Notes: generated by a model not told the origin, from the letters alone. A DNA stretch of 54,940 nt from Alphaproteobacteria bacterium (GCA_013298565.1 JAAFIC010000012.1:1-54940); one strand, 5' to 3'; shown: positions 8,060 through 18,139, counted from the stretch's first letter. Numbers and translations are program-made.

Positions 8060-9354
8060 CGCGCGTCTCTCTCTTCCAAACTGAACCGGGGGGCTTGGCC
8101 CAACCGCGCTGCCGCCGCCGCGCGTGCCGCTTGGCCTTGCGGGGTATCAAGCCACGCCAACACCGCAGCCGGGACCGGGACGGGCTGACCGTCGCTTCCC
8201 GTGTAAATAAGGCGGCGCAGGGCAGCCAGCGCTTGCCCTTCTGGCCCTAGCAACAGATCACGCAACGGTGGGCCGCGATGGGGCCGAGTGAGTTCGATCA
8301 AGCCGCCGCGCGTAGCGCCCAGCAGGTCCGTTGCCACAGGATCACGCGCCAGCCGCGCCTTGAACACCTCCAGCGCTCGGTTGAGCGCGGCTGTTGGTAA
8401 GCGTGGCGGATCTATAACGATCAAGCCGCCCAAGCTCCGCAGGCGCAGATGGCGGGCAATCTCACTCAAGCAGGCCGTAACCAGAGCTTCCGGCGCGCGG
8501 GGATCGCCGCCTTTATCAATATCAATAGCGACCAAGGCGCGGGTTGGCTCGATGCTCAGGCGCGCGCCGCCAGGCATCTCGACTTCGGCGGCACAGGCTT
8601 CGGCCAGTTCCGCCTCGATCTCTAGGCGCGCGAACGGATCGGCCAAAGCCGGCGCGGTTTGAGCGGCATAGCCCGCCGCCCGAAGTTCGGGAGCCAGCGT
8701 GAGCGGGGACAGGATCGTGTCGGCAGATTGGGCGGAAAGCGCGCTCAAAACCCGCAACAAGGGCGAGGCCGCGCCATTGGCAGGACCGGGCGGCCCGTCG
8801 CGCTTAATCGCATCCGCTTGGGCCAGCAATGCCGCTAAATCTTGCGTCAGCGCTTTCCGGTAAACACCGGCGGCGGCGGGCAGCGCTGTTAAGCCATAGC
8901 CCGCTCCTAACCGCTCTGCGGGCACCATCTCCGCTAACAGCAGCCGCAACCGAGTGCGTTCGGTCTCGGGAAGATGTCGGGAGATGGATAATTCGCCGCT
9001 ACGGCCCTCGAGCCACGATAACGACAGGCGGGTTCCCCCCCACTCCAGCGACCGGGTAACGCCCATCGGCTTGTCGCCCGAGGCAGCCCTGCTCACCTGC
9101 ACCAGCACGCGCGCGCCAAGCGGCAGGGCAGCAGCCCCTATGCCGCCCAAGAAGGCTTCCGCCCCCGTCCCAATATCAATAAACGCGCCAACATCGGGCA
9201 AAACCGCACGCACAATGCCCCGGCAGGGCGTCCCCAATGGCAAATCGCCAATGCGGGCGGTGGCGAATGCCGCACATAGCCCACCGATCAGCCGAACGCC
9301 GCGCACTTCGCCCGGCCCTTCGGAGAGAATGATCCCCGCGTCAGGCCGTTCCAT
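8056..9354 (-). CDS. Ribonuclease E/G family protein (short RNase G-like form)
   Basis: From ATG 9354, which overlaps the maf stop (TGATG), this is 432 residues; a longer start at 9366 is less likely. The order of conserved parts is the S1-like segment ([24 protein letters not shown]), the strand [10 protein letters not shown] carrying the first catalytic Asp, and [10 protein letters not shown] carrying the second, as in RNase E/G. It lacks the zinc-link Cys motif and most of the small domain of full-length RNase G, so it is a shortened paralogue. Such copies beside maf and yacG are common in alphaproteobacteria. Whether it cleaves RNA without the zinc-link is not known from sequence. Confidence 0.85.
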   Translation of the reverse strand: MERPDAGIILSEGPGEVRGVRLIGGLCAAFATARIGDLPLGTPCRGIVRAVLPDVGAFIDIGTGAEAFLGGIGAAALPLGARVLVQVSRAASGDKPMGVTRSLEWGGTRLSLSWLEGRSGELSISRHLPETERTRLRLLLAEMVPAERLGAGYGLTALPAAAGVYRKALTQDLAALLAQADAIKRDGPPGPANGAASPLLRVLSALSAQSADTILSPLTLAPELRAAGYAAQTAPALADPFARLEIEAELAEACAAEVEMPGGARLSIEPTRALVAIDIDKGGDPRAPEALVTACLSEIARHLRLRSLGGLIVIDPPRLPTAALNRALEVFKARLARDPVATDLLGATRGGLIELTRPHRGPPLRDLLLGPEGQALAALRRLIYTGSDGQPVPVPAAVLAWLDTPQGQAARAAAAARLGQAPRFSLEERDAR

Positions 9355-9929
9355 CACGCGGCGCAAAACCCTATGCCGTCAAGCATCGCGGCAACATCCG
9401 ACACAGAAAGGCCGACGATGTTGGAGTAAGAACCGCTAATGGCGGTTACATGACGGGCAAACAGCCCTTGAATCGCATAGCCCCCCGCCTTGCCGTGCCA
9501 CTCGCCGCTGGCAAGATAGGCGGCAATATCGGCCTCGGTGAGGCGTTTGACAGTCACGCGGGTGGTGATAAGCCGGGAGCGGCGCACCCCCTCCGGCCCG
9601 GCCAACCCTATGCCGCCGTGAACCCGGTGACTGCGGCCCGACAGCAGCCGCAAACAGGCCAGCGCCGTCGCCTCATCTTCCGCTTTCGGCAGAATCCGAC
9701 GCCCAACCGCAACCACCGTATCAGCGGCCAGCACAAAACTGCCGGGATGACGGGGCGCAACCGCCGCCGCCTTCTCTTCCGCCAAGCGCAGCGCGTGGCG
9801 GGGCGGCAATTCGCGGGCGTAAGGAGTTTCGGTGAGATCAGCCGGATCGACGGCAGCCGGAACAATCCCGATCTGGCGCAGCAAATCGAGACGCCTCGGC
9901 GAGGCGGACGCCAGGATTAAGGGGGTCAC
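9354..9929 (-). CDS. maf: Maf family nucleoside triphosphate pyrophosphatase
   Basis: This 191-residue protein starts with GTG and opens with PLILASASPRRLDLL, the Maf signature (SxSxRR). Other conserved parts are VLAADTVVAVGRRILPKAED and the C-terminal GKAGGYAIQGLFARHV. Maf enzymes hydrolyse non-canonical or excess NTPs to NMP and pyrophosphate and are linked to septum control. It ends by overlapping the RNase E/G-like start (TGATG) and lies 160 bases downstream of the infA start region on the same strand, so infA-maf-rng-yacG may be one transcript. Confidence 0.95.
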   Translation of the reverse strand: MTPLILASASPRRLDLLRQIGIVPAAVDPADLTETPYARELPPRHALRLAEEKAAAVAPRHPGSFVLAADTVVAVGRRILPKAEDEATALACLRLLSGRSHRVHGGIGLAGPEGVRRSRLITTRVTVKRLTEADIAAYLASGEWHGKAGGYAIQGLFARHVTAISGSYSNIVGLSVSDVAAMLDGIGFCAA

Positions 9930-9975
9930 GATAGCAACGAAATCACGATATTAACGAGATCACGGTAGCAATACG

Positions 9976-10194
9976 TTATTTGAAGCGGAACGTAATGCGA
10001 CCTTTGGTAAGGTCGTAGGGCGTCATTTCCACATTCACGCGGTCGCCCGCCAGAACGCGAATACGGTTCTTACGCATCTTGCCCGAGGTATGAGCCAGAA
10101 CTTCGTGATTATTATCCAGCTTCACGCGAAACATCGCATTCGGCAGCAGTTCCGACACCGTGCCGGAGAACTCGATCGCTTCTTCCTTCGCCAT
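9976..10194 (-). CDS. infA: Translation initiation factor IF-1
   Basis: This 72-residue protein is a single S1/OB-fold domain starting [19 protein letters not shown] and ending ITFRFK, nearly identical to known alphaproteobacterial IF-1. It binds the A site of the 30S subunit during initiation. The start at 10194 is chosen because the purine-rich AAGGA lies just before it on the minus strand and the length is exactly that of the family; the open frame extends further upstream without homology. In many alphaproteobacteria infA is followed by maf and preceded by a small phosphatase gene, as here. Confidence 0.97.
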   Translation of the reverse strand: MAKEEAIEFSGTVSELLPNAMFRVKLDNNHEVLAHTSGKMRKNRIRVLAGDRVNVEMTPYDLTKGRITFRFK

Positions 10195-10338
10195 AGTCTT
10201 CCTTGAACGAGACAATGAGAAAGCGCCCCAACAGCCGGTGAAATCCGGGTGAGGACGCATTTGGTGCTCTTAAGTGATGCTTTGGGTGCGCGCGGTCAAG
10301 CAAAACCTGTGCAGGGCGGGTCTGCTTACAAAAACGGA

Positions 10339-10782
10339 TCACAAAAAACGATCCGCAATCCGATCCGCCAGCTTATCGCGCACGAGGCGGTAGGCGGCCA
10401 GCCGCTCCTCGCGGTTTCCTTCTGCACCCGACGGGTCTTCGGTCGGCCAATACTCGACATCGACCGACTGCGTGCGGGTTAGCTCTAACGCGCGGTGATG
10501 GGCTTCCGGTGATAGGGTAACAATCAGATCGAAGTTGGTATCTTCTAAATCTTCCAGCAGCGTCGGGTAGTGGCGGCGCAGATCGACCCCCAACTCCCCC
10601 ATCACGGCAGTAACAAAACCGTCTGCCTGCCCCTCGCGCACGCCGGCTGAGGCCACATACACCTTTCGCCCGTGGCTTTGACGCAGAAGCGCCATCGCCA
10701 TAGGCGAGCGTACGGCATTGTACGTGCACATGAAGAGAATAGAGCTCGGCAGTCGAGGCCGATCCAATAGACCGGGCAGCAT
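10339..10782 (-). CDS. Low-molecular-weight phosphotyrosine phosphatase / arsenate reductase-like protein
   Basis: This 147-residue protein has the active-site loop CTYNAVRS (C-x5-R-S) near its N-terminus and the general-acid Asp in TEDPSG near residue 120, the signature of the LMW-PTP fold. It probably hydrolyses a phosphoprotein or phosphometabolite; the arsenate-reductase alternative cannot be excluded. The start at 10782 gives the normal family length; the frame is open about 58 codons further upstream without matching sequence. It sits directly upstream of infA on the same strand, as in related alphaproteobacteria, and is divergent from hemA with about 146 bases between starts. Confidence 0.85.
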   Translation of the reverse strand: MLPGLLDRPRLPSSILFMCTYNAVRSPMAMALLRQSHGRKVYVASAGVREGQADGFVTAVMGELGVDLRRHYPTLLEDLEDTNFDLIVTLSPEAHHRALELTRTQSVDVEYWPTEDPSGAEGNREERLAAYRLVRDKLADRIADRFL

Positions 10783-10928
10783 TTGATAGCAGTATGCCTG
10801 AGACCCCCTGGGCAAACAAGATCCTAGGCAAACACGGTATTGCTCTGCACAAAACGGATGGCTGCTGTGTTGGCGTTGAAGTGAACTGCCGGATTTGCCT
10901 TTCAGCGCGGGCGCGCTATGGTTGTTCC

Positions 10929-12143
10929 ATGCAGTATGAAGATTTTTTTGCGGCACAGGTCGCAGCCTTGAAACGCGAGGGGCGTTACCGCGTCTTTGCC
11001 GATCTCGAACGGCAAGCTGGGCGCTTTCCGTTAGCGCTGTACCACTGCCCCAGCGGGCGGCGCGACGTGACGGTCTGGTGCTCGAACGATTATCTTGGCA
11101 TGGGCCAGCACCCCCACGTGCGGGCGGCGATGCACGAGGCGATCGACCGGCTCGGTACTGGCGCGGGCGGCACGCGCAATATCGCAGGCACTACCCATGA
11201 ACATGTGCTGCTGGAACAATCGCTCGCGGCCCTGCATGGGAAGGAGGCGGCGTTGGTCTTCACCTCAGGCTATGTGGCGAATGAAACCAGCCTTGCCACC
11301 TTGGGCAAGATGATGCCGAATTGCGTCATTTTTTCGGACGCGCTCAACCATAACTCGATGATCGCGGGCATTCGCAATTCTGGCGCTGAAAAGCACGTGT
11401 TTCGCCACAATGATCCTGCCGATCTTGAAGCGAAGCTAAGGCAAGTGGACCCAAAACGCCCTAAGCTGATTGCTTTTGAGAGCGTTTATTCCATGGATGG
11501 GGATATTGCCCCAATCGCGGCCTTCTGCGATCTGGCCGAACGCTATGGTGCGTTTACCTACCTTGATGAAGTTCACGCGGTCGGCATGTACGGCCCGCGC
11601 GGCGGCGGCGTGGCGCAAGAACGCGGGATTGAGCACCGTTTGCATGTGATCCAAGGCACGCTCGGCAAAGCCTTCGGCATGGTCGGCGGCTATATTGCCG
11701 GATCTGCGGCGATGGTGGATTTCGTGCGCTCGAATGCCCCCGGCTTTATTTTCACCACCGCCCTGCCCCCCGTGATTGCCGCCGGTGCCCGCGCCAGCAT
11801 CAATCATCTGATGCAAAGCAACCGGGAGCGGCACGGCCAGCGGGACCGAGTGGCTTTGGTGAAACAGCGCCTAACCGCCGTCGGGTTGCCCTTGCTGGAC
11901 AGCGAAAGCCACATCGTTCCCGTCATGATCGGCGATGCCAGCCTTGCCAAGCAAGTGACCGACCTGCTGCTGGACCGGCACGATATTTACGTTCAGCCCA
12001 TCAACTACCCCACCGTTCCTCGCGGCACGGAGCGCATTCGCATAACCCCCGGCCCTCTGCATACCGATGCGATGATAGATCATCTGATAACGGCGTTGCT
12101 CGATGTGTGGCAGGTGCTGGCATTGAAGAAAGAGGCGGCGTAA
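10929..12143 (+). CDS. hemA: 5-aminolevulinate synthase
   Basis: This 404-residue PLP enzyme condenses glycine and succinyl-CoA to 5-aminolevulinate, the first step of tetrapyrrole synthesis by the Shemin pathway typical of alphaproteobacteria. It starts [10 protein letters not shown], the usual start; the 45 extra codons of the longer frame show no homology. Conserved parts are [25 protein letters not shown], the PLP-binding Asp in [13 protein letters not shown], and the Schiff-base Lys in QGTLGKAFG. It is monocistronic by appearance: the upstream gene is divergent and the next gene converges on it with an 11-base gap. Confidence 0.97.
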   Translation: MQYEDFFAAQVAALKREGRYRVFADLERQAGRFPLALYHCPSGRRDVTVWCSNDYLGMGQHPHVRAAMHEAIDRLGTGAGGTRNIAGTTHEHVLLEQSLAALHGKEAALVFTSGYVANETSLATLGKMMPNCVIFSDALNHNSMIAGIRNSGAEKHVFRHNDPADLEAKLRQVDPKRPKLIAFESVYSMDGDIAPIAAFCDLAERYGAFTYLDEVHAVGMYGPRGGGVAQERGIEHRLHVIQGTLGKAFGMVGGYIAGSAAMVDFVRSNAPGFIFTTALPPVIAAGARASINHLMQSNRERHGQRDRVALVKQRLTAVGLPLLDSESHIVPVMIGDASLAKQVTDLLLDRHDIYVQPINYPTVPRGTERIRITPGPLHTDAMIDHLITALLDVWQVLALKKEAA

Positions 12144-12154
12144 GGGCTACTGCC

Positions 12155-13057
12155 TTAAGCCGCTGTGCCGCGCAACTCGGGCCGAACCGCGCCTATCGGG
12201 TCTTGGTGAATAATAATCTGCGCGCGGGGGAAGGCGGCTAGAAGCGCGGCTTCGACATTATGGCTGATTTGATGAGCTTCAATGAGGGGCAGCGCATCGG
12301 GCAACTCCAAATGAAGCTGAATGAACAGATCCGGCCCGGCCTCGCGCGTGCGGAGGTCATGGGCGCCCGCCACCCCCGGCACGCTGCGGATAATCGCGAT
12401 AATCTGCTGGCGCACGGTATCGGACACTTCCCGGTCCATCAGCACTTGATAGGCTCGCAGACCAATCTCCCAGGCAGAGCGGACGACAATCGCCCCGACG
12501 AGCAGCCCCAGCAGCGGATCGAGCCAGGGCAAACCCAGGCGCTCCGTCGCCCACAGGCCGACCATGACAATGATGTTGGTGATAAGATCGCTGACGTAGT
12601 GGAGGCGGTCGCCCTCCACGGCAAGCGAGGGTGTGCGGCTCAATACCCACCGTTGAAATAGCACCAGCGCCAACGTCAAGACGATAGCGACCAGCGATAC
12701 ACCAATGCCGATGCTCGGCAGCGTTATCGGTTGCGGCGTAATGAAGCGCTGCACCGCTTCGATCAACAGCAAGCTGGCCGATCCCATAATGAAGGCCGCC
12801 TGCGCCAAGCCCGCCAGCGGCTCCAGCTTACCATGCCCGAAGCGGTGCTCCTCATCGGCAGGGCGCTGCGCCCCGCGCACGGCAACCAGCGTTAGCAGAG
12901 AGGCGACGGCATCCAGCGTCGAATCAATCAAGCTGGACAGCATCGTGACTGCGCCCGTGGCCAGATACGCCCAGCTTTTCAAGCCGATAAGCAGTAGGGC
13001 GACGAGCACGGCGGCTTCCGTCGCACGCTGCGGCCAGCGAGAATAGGGTTCGGTCAT
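12155..13057 (-). CDS. Cation diffusion facilitator (FieF/YiiP-like) metal exporter
   Basis: This 300-residue inner-membrane protein has about six membrane segments in the first ~200 residues and a cytoplasmic C-terminal metal-binding domain. The transport-site residues are visible as D-x-x-x-D in SLIDSTLDAVAS (helix II) and H-x-x-x-D in LHYVSDLITN (helix V), the DD-HD set of zinc/iron FieF-type exporters. The EEHRFGHGKLEPLAGL loop and the C-terminal HDLRTREAG and IHQDP segments also fit. It exports divalent metal in exchange for protons. It converges with hemA and lies 19 bases downstream of pdxH on the same strand, possibly co-transcribed. Confidence 0.92.
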   Translation of the reverse strand: MTEPYSRWPQRATEAAVLVALLLIGLKSWAYLATGAVTMLSSLIDSTLDAVASLLTLVAVRGAQRPADEEHRFGHGKLEPLAGLAQAAFIMGSASLLLIEAVQRFITPQPITLPSIGIGVSLVAIVLTLALVLFQRWVLSRTPSLAVEGDRLHYVSDLITNIIVMVGLWATERLGLPWLDPLLGLLVGAIVVRSAWEIGLRAYQVLMDREVSDTVRQQIIAIIRSVPGVAGAHDLRTREAGPDLFIQLHLELPDALPLIEAHQISHNVEAALLAAFPRAQIIIHQDPIGAVRPELRGTAA

Positions 13058-13076
13058 CGCAGAATTAGCCTAACAA

Positions 13077-13694
13077 TCACGGAAACAGACGAAACGTGGA
13101 CCAAGCCTCGCCCGCGCGTTCGTACACAAGGCGGTCATGCAGCCGATAGGGCATACCTTGCCAAAATTCCACGCGCTCGGGCACAACGCGAAAGCCGGTC
13201 CAGTGCGGCGGGCGGGGAATTTCGCCCTCCGGGTAGCGTGCCTCCACTTCGGCCACGCGCGCTTCCAACAGCGGGCGTTCCGGCAAAGGCTGCGATTGGT
13301 CCGACGCCCAAGCCCCAATCTGGCTGCCGCGCGGGCGGGAGTGATAGTAGCTATCGGCCTCCTCGGCCCCAACAAGGCTGGCTTTGCCTTCGATCCGCAC
13401 TTGGCGCTCCAGCGTCTTCCAGTGGAAGGTGAGCGCGCAGAAGGGGTTCCCCAACAGCTCGCCGCCTTTGCGCGACTGCGTATTGGTGTAGAAAACAAAG
13501 CCCGCCGGATCGAACCCCTTCATCAACACAATGCGAGCGGAGGGCCGCCCCTCGGCTGAGACCGTTGCCAGCGCCATCGCGTTCGGATCGTTGATCTCGC
13601 GCGCCGACGCCTCCGCGAACCACGCACCGAACTGAGTGAACGGGCCGTCCATAACCGTTAGGGCCACTGCCGAAACCGGGCGATCAATCAGCAT
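13077..13694 (-). CDS. pdxH: Pyridoxine/pyridoxamine 5'-phosphate oxidase
   Basis: This 205-residue FMN enzyme oxidises PNP/PMP to pyridoxal phosphate. Conserved parts include ALATVSAEGRPSARIVLMKG, the FMN- and substrate-binding segment FVFYTNTQSRKGGEL, FHWKTLERQVRIEG and SQIGAWASDQSQ, ending with the family tail VYERAGEAWSTFRLFP. The start at 13694 gives the normal length; the frame continues upstream into the dnaJ promoter region without homology. It is divergent from the DnaJ-like gene. Confidence 0.96.
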   Translation of the reverse strand: MLIDRPVSAVALTVMDGPFTQFGAWFAEASAREINDPNAMALATVSAEGRPSARIVLMKGFDPAGFVFYTNTQSRKGGELLGNPFCALTFHWKTLERQVRIEGKASLVGAEEADSYYHSRPRGSQIGAWASDQSQPLPERPLLEARVAEVEARYPEGEIPRPPHWTGFRVVPERVEFWQGMPYRLHDRLVYERAGEAWSTFRLFP

Positions 13695-13887
13695 TCTTTT
13701 ATCCTTTCTGCCGCACGCCGCCGAAGATAGAGACGACGCCGAACCAGTATGGTGTACCGCGCTCCCTTGAACCAGAGGCGTCGCCGTTATATGTGAAGTG
13801 TGTGGGATAGGGGTGAGCGCCGACCGATGCAAGGCATGGGCTTGCCTCCAATCGCCAGAATATACAAAAGACAGGTAAACTTTTTCC

Positions 13888-14814
13888 ATGCGTGATCCGT
13901 ACGAGGTTTTAGGCGTGTCCCGAACGGCGGATGCGGATGCGATTAAAAGCGCGTACCGCAAGCTCGCTAAACAGTTTCACCCGGACGTTAATCCGGGCGA
14001 TAAGGGGATTGAAACCAAGTTCAAAGATATTTCGGCAGCCCATGACCTGCTGTCGGACCCGGAGAAGCGCGCGCGCTACGACCGGGGTGAAATTGATGGG
14101 GGCGGCAACGAGCGCCCCCGCGCCAAGCGTGCGGGGGCTGGCGCGGGCGGCTTCGGCGGGTTCGGCGGCTTTGGCGGCTTCGGCCAAAAGGGCAACGGCG
14201 GGTTCGATTTTGATGCCGATGATATTTTCGATGGGTTCCGCACGCGCGGCAATACGGGCAGCGCGGGTAAACGCCGAGGGGCCGATGTTTCCTACGGCTT
14301 AACAATAGATTTCGTTACGGCAGCCAACGGCGGCAAGCGCCGCGTAACCACTGCCGATGGCCGCTCGCTGGACGTTAATATCCCTCCAGGCACGGAAGAT
14401 TCCAATAAGCTGCGCCTGCGCGGCCAAGGCCAACCCGGTTTCAACGGCGGGCCGGAAGGCGATGCCTTTATCGAAATCCATGTTGATGCCCATCCGTTCT
14501 TCGTGGCCAAGGGCAAGGATATTCACCTAGAAGTACCGGTCACGCTGCAAGAGGCCATTCTCGGTGCCTCGGTAACAGTGCCGACGATTGATGGGCGCGT
14601 TGCCGTAAAAGTGCCGCGCGGCTCCAACTCCGGCAGCATCTTACGCCTGCGCGGCAAAGGTATTCCCAGCAAAGACGGCGCGCACGGCGACCAATACGTG
14701 AAACTTGTGGTCATGCTTCCCGAAAAACTCGACCCGGAGCTTGCGAGCTTCCTCGAAAAATGGGGGCCGAAAAACCCCTACGAGGTTAGAGGTAAGCTGA
14801 ACGGCTTGGGCTAG
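13888..14814 (+). CDS. DnaJ-class chaperone without zinc finger (CbpA-like)
   Basis: This 308-residue protein has an N-terminal J domain ([18 protein letters not shown]...) with the HPD motif at about residues 31-33 (FHPDVNPGD). A Gly/Phe-rich linker (about 85-115) follows, with repeated GGFGGFG units. The C-terminal domains ([43 protein letters not shown]) bind clients. The Cys-rich zinc-finger of true DnaJ is absent, so it is a class B/CbpA-type co-chaperone of DnaK. It starts with ATG at 13888 and is divergent from pdxH, a common alphaproteobacterial pairing. Confidence 0.93.
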   Translation: MRDPYEVLGVSRTADADAIKSAYRKLAKQFHPDVNPGDKGIETKFKDISAAHDLLSDPEKRARYDRGEIDGGGNERPRAKRAGAGAGGFGGFGGFGGFGQKGNGGFDFDADDIFDGFRTRGNTGSAGKRRGADVSYGLTIDFVTAANGGKRRVTTADGRSLDVNIPPGTEDSNKLRLRGQGQPGFNGGPEGDAFIEIHVDAHPFFVAKGKDIHLEVPVTLQEAILGASVTVPTIDGRVAVKVPRGSNSGSILRLRGKGIPSKDGAHGDQYVKLVVMLPEKLDPELASFLEKWGPKNPYEVRGKLNGLG

Positions 14815-14913
14815 AATACAATGGCAATCAATTAAAATTTAATTAACCTTGTAGTCTTTCTGCGCACCTTATGGTATCTAAGCCGAATAATTTTCAGGAT
14901 CGGTGAGGATGAG

Positions 14914-15501
14914 ATGGTGAAGGCTTGGGTCATCGCAGTAGGGCTAGGGGCTTTGGTTCCAACGGCGGTTTTAGCGCAAACTTGGTCCGAAGCAAAACCC
15001 ATCAATAAAGATGAATCCCCGCTGGAGCTAAAGCTACAGGGCTGGGGAAAAGCTGCAATCAAAACGGCGCGCCAAGCTATCGGCGAAACGGATGACCGAC
15101 GAGGTACATCTTACTTCCATAGTGTCTTTTATCAAAACCAGAGCTATGAAGCCTATGTAAGTTTTCACGAAGCGGCACATTTTGTTAATTGGAACCAGAA
15201 TACTATTCAAAATATTACCAAGCGTTACTTCAAGGAAGACGATATTGAGTTCGGCTCCTACATCGACGTGGATCATGGCCGCGCAGATTATCGGACCATT
15301 CCGTTAAAATTCACTAAAAACGGAAAAGCGGTAAACTGCTGGACCTTCCGCGCCTACTGGGATCGCTTCTCGTCCGATGGCTATCTCTGCTCACGCACGA
15401 GCACGCCTGCCTCGGAAGCCATTATCCGCACCTTCATCACTCACATCGCCTATAAAACGGTGCTAGAGCCGAAGGACGAGGCCGCGTTACCAACGCCGTA
15501 A
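14914..15501 (+). CDS. Exported protein of unknown family (paralogue A)
   Basis: This 195-residue protein has a Sec signal peptide (KAWVIAVGLGALVPTAVLA, probable cleavage before QTWSEA). I do not recognise a named domain. Its C-terminal part has a pattern shared with the proteins at 22609-23277 and 23288-23992: Cys-x2-FRAYW, then a Gly-Tyr-Leu-Cys, then Pro...A and a THI motif. The two Cys could form a disulfide in the periplasm. The middle region differs from the other two, so it is the divergent member. It is a single gene following an AT-rich intergenic stretch after the DnaJ-like gene. Confidence 0.7.
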   Translation: MVKAWVIAVGLGALVPTAVLAQTWSEAKPINKDESPLELKLQGWGKAAIKTARQAIGETDDRRGTSYFHSVFYQNQSYEAYVSFHEAAHFVNWNQNTIQNITKRYFKEDDIEFGSYIDVDHGRADYRTIPLKFTKNGKAVNCWTFRAYWDRFSSDGYLCSRTSTPASEAIIRTFITHIAYKTVLEPKDEAALPTP

Positions 15502-15634
15502 CGGACCAGCGCGCACTCTATCGTGTCAAGGCGCAGGCGGCCTAAGTCAAGGTAGGGATTGAAGCGATAGGGTGTAACTTCTCTCCTGATCAGGGCGAAC
15601 TGAGCCTAAGTGTCCCAGAGAAGAGAGGCCCGCC

Positions 15635-16081
15635 ATGTCCCCCACTCTTACCCGCCTGCTGCCGTGGCCGCCCGCGCTGTTTATCGCTTGGGTTTTCATC
15701 TGGTATCTTCAATATAAATTCACGGGCCACCCCGGCAGTGTGTATCTTTTCGATATTCTAACGAAGTGGCTTGGGTTCGAGGGCTATGAAGCTGTTATGC
15801 GGATTGGCACCGGCACGCTGGAACTTATCGCCTCGTTGCTCGTTCTCTACCCGCGCACACAGGCCATCGGCGGCTTAATGTCCACGGGCATTATGACCGG
15901 CGCGATTTTCTTTCACATCGCCAGCCCACTGGGCATTGACCCGTATAACGACGGGGCCGATCTGTTTAAGAAAGCCTGCGCGGTTTGGGTGTTGGGTCTC
16001 TTCATCGCCTTCCTGCGCCGGGATGATCTCGTGGCTTTGTGGGCGCTCTTCCGCGCAAAACGCCCCGCGACTGCTGGCTAA
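15635..16081 (+). CDS. DoxX-like small integral membrane protein
   Basis: This 148-residue protein has four predicted membrane segments (about 10-25, 55-75, 78-97, 115-130). The pattern of TGTLELIASLLVLYPRTQAIGGLMSTGIMTGAIFFH is like DoxX/YphA-type proteins. The exact function is unknown; DoxX relatives associate with redox or thiol metabolism. A purine-rich GAGAGG site lies six bases before ATG 15635. The downstream OpgC-like gene begins 13 bases after its stop with a strong Shine-Dalgarno site that overlaps the stop codon, so the two form an operon. Confidence 0.75.
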   Translation: MSPTLTRLLPWPPALFIAWVFIWYLQYKFTGHPGSVYLFDILTKWLGFEGYEAVMRIGTGTLELIASLLVLYPRTQAIGGLMSTGIMTGAIFFHIASPLGIDPYNDGADLFKKACAVWVLGLFIAFLRRDDLVALWALFRAKRPATAG

Positions 16082-16094
16082 GGAGGTCCGTCCC

Positions 16095-17261
16095 GTGTCC
16101 GTCGCGCTTGAAACCTTGGCTCTTGCGGCAGAAAAATCCCTGGCAACAAAACCTTTGGCAATCCCAACGCGCGCGCGCGACCCACGGTTGGATGTTGTGC
16201 GCGGCATTGCCCTGTTCATCATCTTTATCGCGCATGTGCCGAGCAACTGGCTGTGGAGCCTGATCCCCGCCCGTTTTGGCCTAAGCGATGCCACCGATAG
16301 CTTCGTGTTCATCTCCGGCATTGCCTCGGCCATTGCTTTCGGTGGTACGTTTCTACGGCATGGGTTTTGGACGGGGACCGGGCGAATTGTTTACCGTTGC
16401 GCGCAACTGACCGTCGCTCACCTGTTCTTAGTCTTCGCGATTATCGGCGTCGCCTATCAAGGCGGGTTGCTGACGGGCCGCGATTTAGTCGGGGCTTTGG
16501 GCGTCGAACATCTGCTCGCTCATCCGGCGCAAGCGATTTCCGAAGCGTTCTGGCTGCACTGGGTGCCCGCATCGCTTGATATCATGCCGGTCTATATCGT
16601 GCTGCTGGCGATGGTGCCGGGCATGATGCTGCTGGAAAAGCTAGATCGGCGGTTGCCGCTGCTGGCGTCCCTTACTCTCTACCTTGCCAATGCCGCCTAT
16701 GGCCTCGATCCGATTGCCGATAGCGCAACCGGGCGGCAGTGGCTGCTAAACCCGTTTGCGTGGCAGGCGATCTTTTTCCTCGGCTTTGGCTTCAAGCGCG
16801 GCTGGCTGCCGGTGCCGCCGCGCACGCTGGTTTTGACGATTCTCGCGTGGGGAATGATCGCGGTCGGCGTGATTTTTCGGGTTCTACCGGATGGCTTCGG
16901 CCTCGGTGATGCGCCTTTGTGGCAGGCTTTGGGCGCGCAGCTTGATAAAACCAACGTCGATCTCTTCCGCCTCGCTCATTTCCTCGCCACGGCCTATCTG
17001 CTGCACGGGCTGTTGCTGGCAAAGCCGGGGATTGCGTGCGCGGTAGTGCTTCGGCCCTTCGAGCGGCTGGGACAACAGGGGCTGTCGGTGTTCGTCGGCG
17101 GCATGATCGCAGCCAATATCGCCGGGCTTATCATTCTGACCGTAGGCGATGGGTTGGTGGGGCAAGTCCTCATCAACCTCGGCGGCTTTCTGGCGCTCTA
17201 TGGCATCGCCCGGCTGATGGCCTGGTATAAATCGGCCCCGTGGGGTGTTAAGAAGGCTTAA
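16095..17261 (+). CDS. OpgC-family membrane acyltransferase-like protein
   Basis: This 388-residue polytopic membrane protein has about ten hydrophobic segments. It opens with DPRLDVVRGIALFIIFIAHVP, the OpgC/acyltransferase-3 start, with the conserved Arg and His, and continues DATDSFVFISGIASAIAFGG, a strong OpgC match. OpgC proteins transfer succinyl groups to periplasmic glucans in other bacteria; the substrate here is unknown. The start is GTG 16095, because AAGGAGGT (16080-16087) precedes it; the frame is open further upstream only inside the DoxX-like gene. Its stop overlaps the convergent esterase gene by four bases. Confidence 0.87.
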   Translation: MSVALETLALAAEKSLATKPLAIPTRARDPRLDVVRGIALFIIFIAHVPSNWLWSLIPARFGLSDATDSFVFISGIASAIAFGGTFLRHGFWTGTGRIVYRCAQLTVAHLFLVFAIIGVAYQGGLLTGRDLVGALGVEHLLAHPAQAISEAFWLHWVPASLDIMPVYIVLLAMVPGMMLLEKLDRRLPLLASLTLYLANAAYGLDPIADSATGRQWLLNPFAWQAIFFLGFGFKRGWLPVPPRTLVLTILAWGMIAVGVIFRVLPDGFGLGDAPLWQALGAQLDKTNVDLFRLAHFLATAYLLHGLLLAKPGIACAVVLRPFERLGQQGLSVFVGGMIAANIAGLIILTVGDGLVGQVLINLGGFLALYGIARLMAWYKSAPWGVKKA

Positions 17262-18139
17262 CCCGCGCAAGCTTTCAGGCGCGGACCAAGCCACGCAAGC
17301 GCGTCGGCTAGTCCCTGCCGCCAGGTGCCCCAGGAATGCCCGCCGTCGATCACCCGGAACTCGGACGCCAGCCCCAAGCGTTGCACCTCGATATGCAGCT
17401 TGGCACTGCCAACCAAAATTGAGGGATAATCATCATCCCCCGCCGCGAACCACAGATCGGGGCGCGGGCCGGGTGCCGGTAACGCCGCCAAGGCCAGGAA
17501 CGGGTTGGCGGCATTGTAGCGGGCAGGCTCTATCGGTTGACCAAACACGGCCCCGAACATGCGAAACCGCGCCAAGACTGATGGATCGGCGTTCGGCGGC
17601 ACAGGATCGAACAGACTACCCGACAGGCTGATGATGGTGCCGTAACGGTCCGGGTGACGCAGCCCCTGCAAAACCGCGCCAAGCCCGCCCATCGACAGAC
17701 CCGCAACCGCCCGGCCCGTGCGGCAGGCGTGCGTGGGGAGCTTGGCATCAATGGCCGGAATTAAATCGTCAGATAAGGTGGTGGCGACTGGCCCGAACGC
17801 TTCGCTATCGACATACCAGCTATTACCGACGCCGGGCATGACCGCGAACAGCGGCGGGATCACCCCCCCGGCAATGGCACTATCGAGCACCTCAGCAACC
17901 CGGCCCGGCCCCGGCCAGTCGGTCTCGTCCCCGCGCAGGCCGTGGTAGAGATAGAGAACGGGCAAACGGCCTGTCCCCGCCTCCGGCGCATAGAGTTGAT
18001 AGGGCAACGCCCGCCCCAAGCGGGAGTTCCCAAGCGTCTCGGCGGTAATCCGCCCCCCTGCCCACGCGGGTGCCGCTAACAGCACTCCCGCGAGCAGAAG
18101 GGGCAGCACCCTAGAAGGCACCACGATAGGCGTTCGCAT
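17258..18139 (-). CDS. Secreted esterase-D/feruloyl-esterase-like alpha/beta hydrolase
   Basis: This protein has 293 residues from ATG 18139 (a start 15 bases earlier is possible). A signal peptide (LPLLLAGVLLAAPAWAGG) is followed by an alpha/beta hydrolase: oxyanion region LYLYHGLRGDETDW, nucleophile elbow GLSMGG (Ser), the acid in WFAAGDDDYPS, and catalytic His in DGGHSWGTW. It resembles putative esterases of the esterase D/antigen 85 group. It probably acts on esters in the periplasm. It overlaps the 3' end of the TPP-enzyme gene and ends a four-gene minus-strand operon. Confidence 0.82.
   Translation of the reverse strand: MRTPIVVPSRVLPLLLAGVLLAAPAWAGGRITAETLGNSRLGRALPYQLYAPEAGTGRLPVLYLYHGLRGDETDWPGPGRVAEVLDSAIAGGVIPPLFAVMPGVGNSWYVDSEAFGPVATTLSDDLIPAIDAKLPTHACRTGRAVAGLSMGGLGAVLQGLRHPDRYGTIISLSGSLFDPVPPNADPSVLARFRMFGAVFGQPIEPARYNAANPFLALAALPAPGPRPDLWFAAGDDDYPSILVGSAKLHIEVQRLGLASEFRVIDGGHSWGTWRQGLADALAWLGPRLKACAG

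Noticed and set aside
7811-8188. 125-codon plus-strand ORF over yacG
   Set aside because: It is antisense to the well-supported yacG and part of the RNase E/G-like gene.
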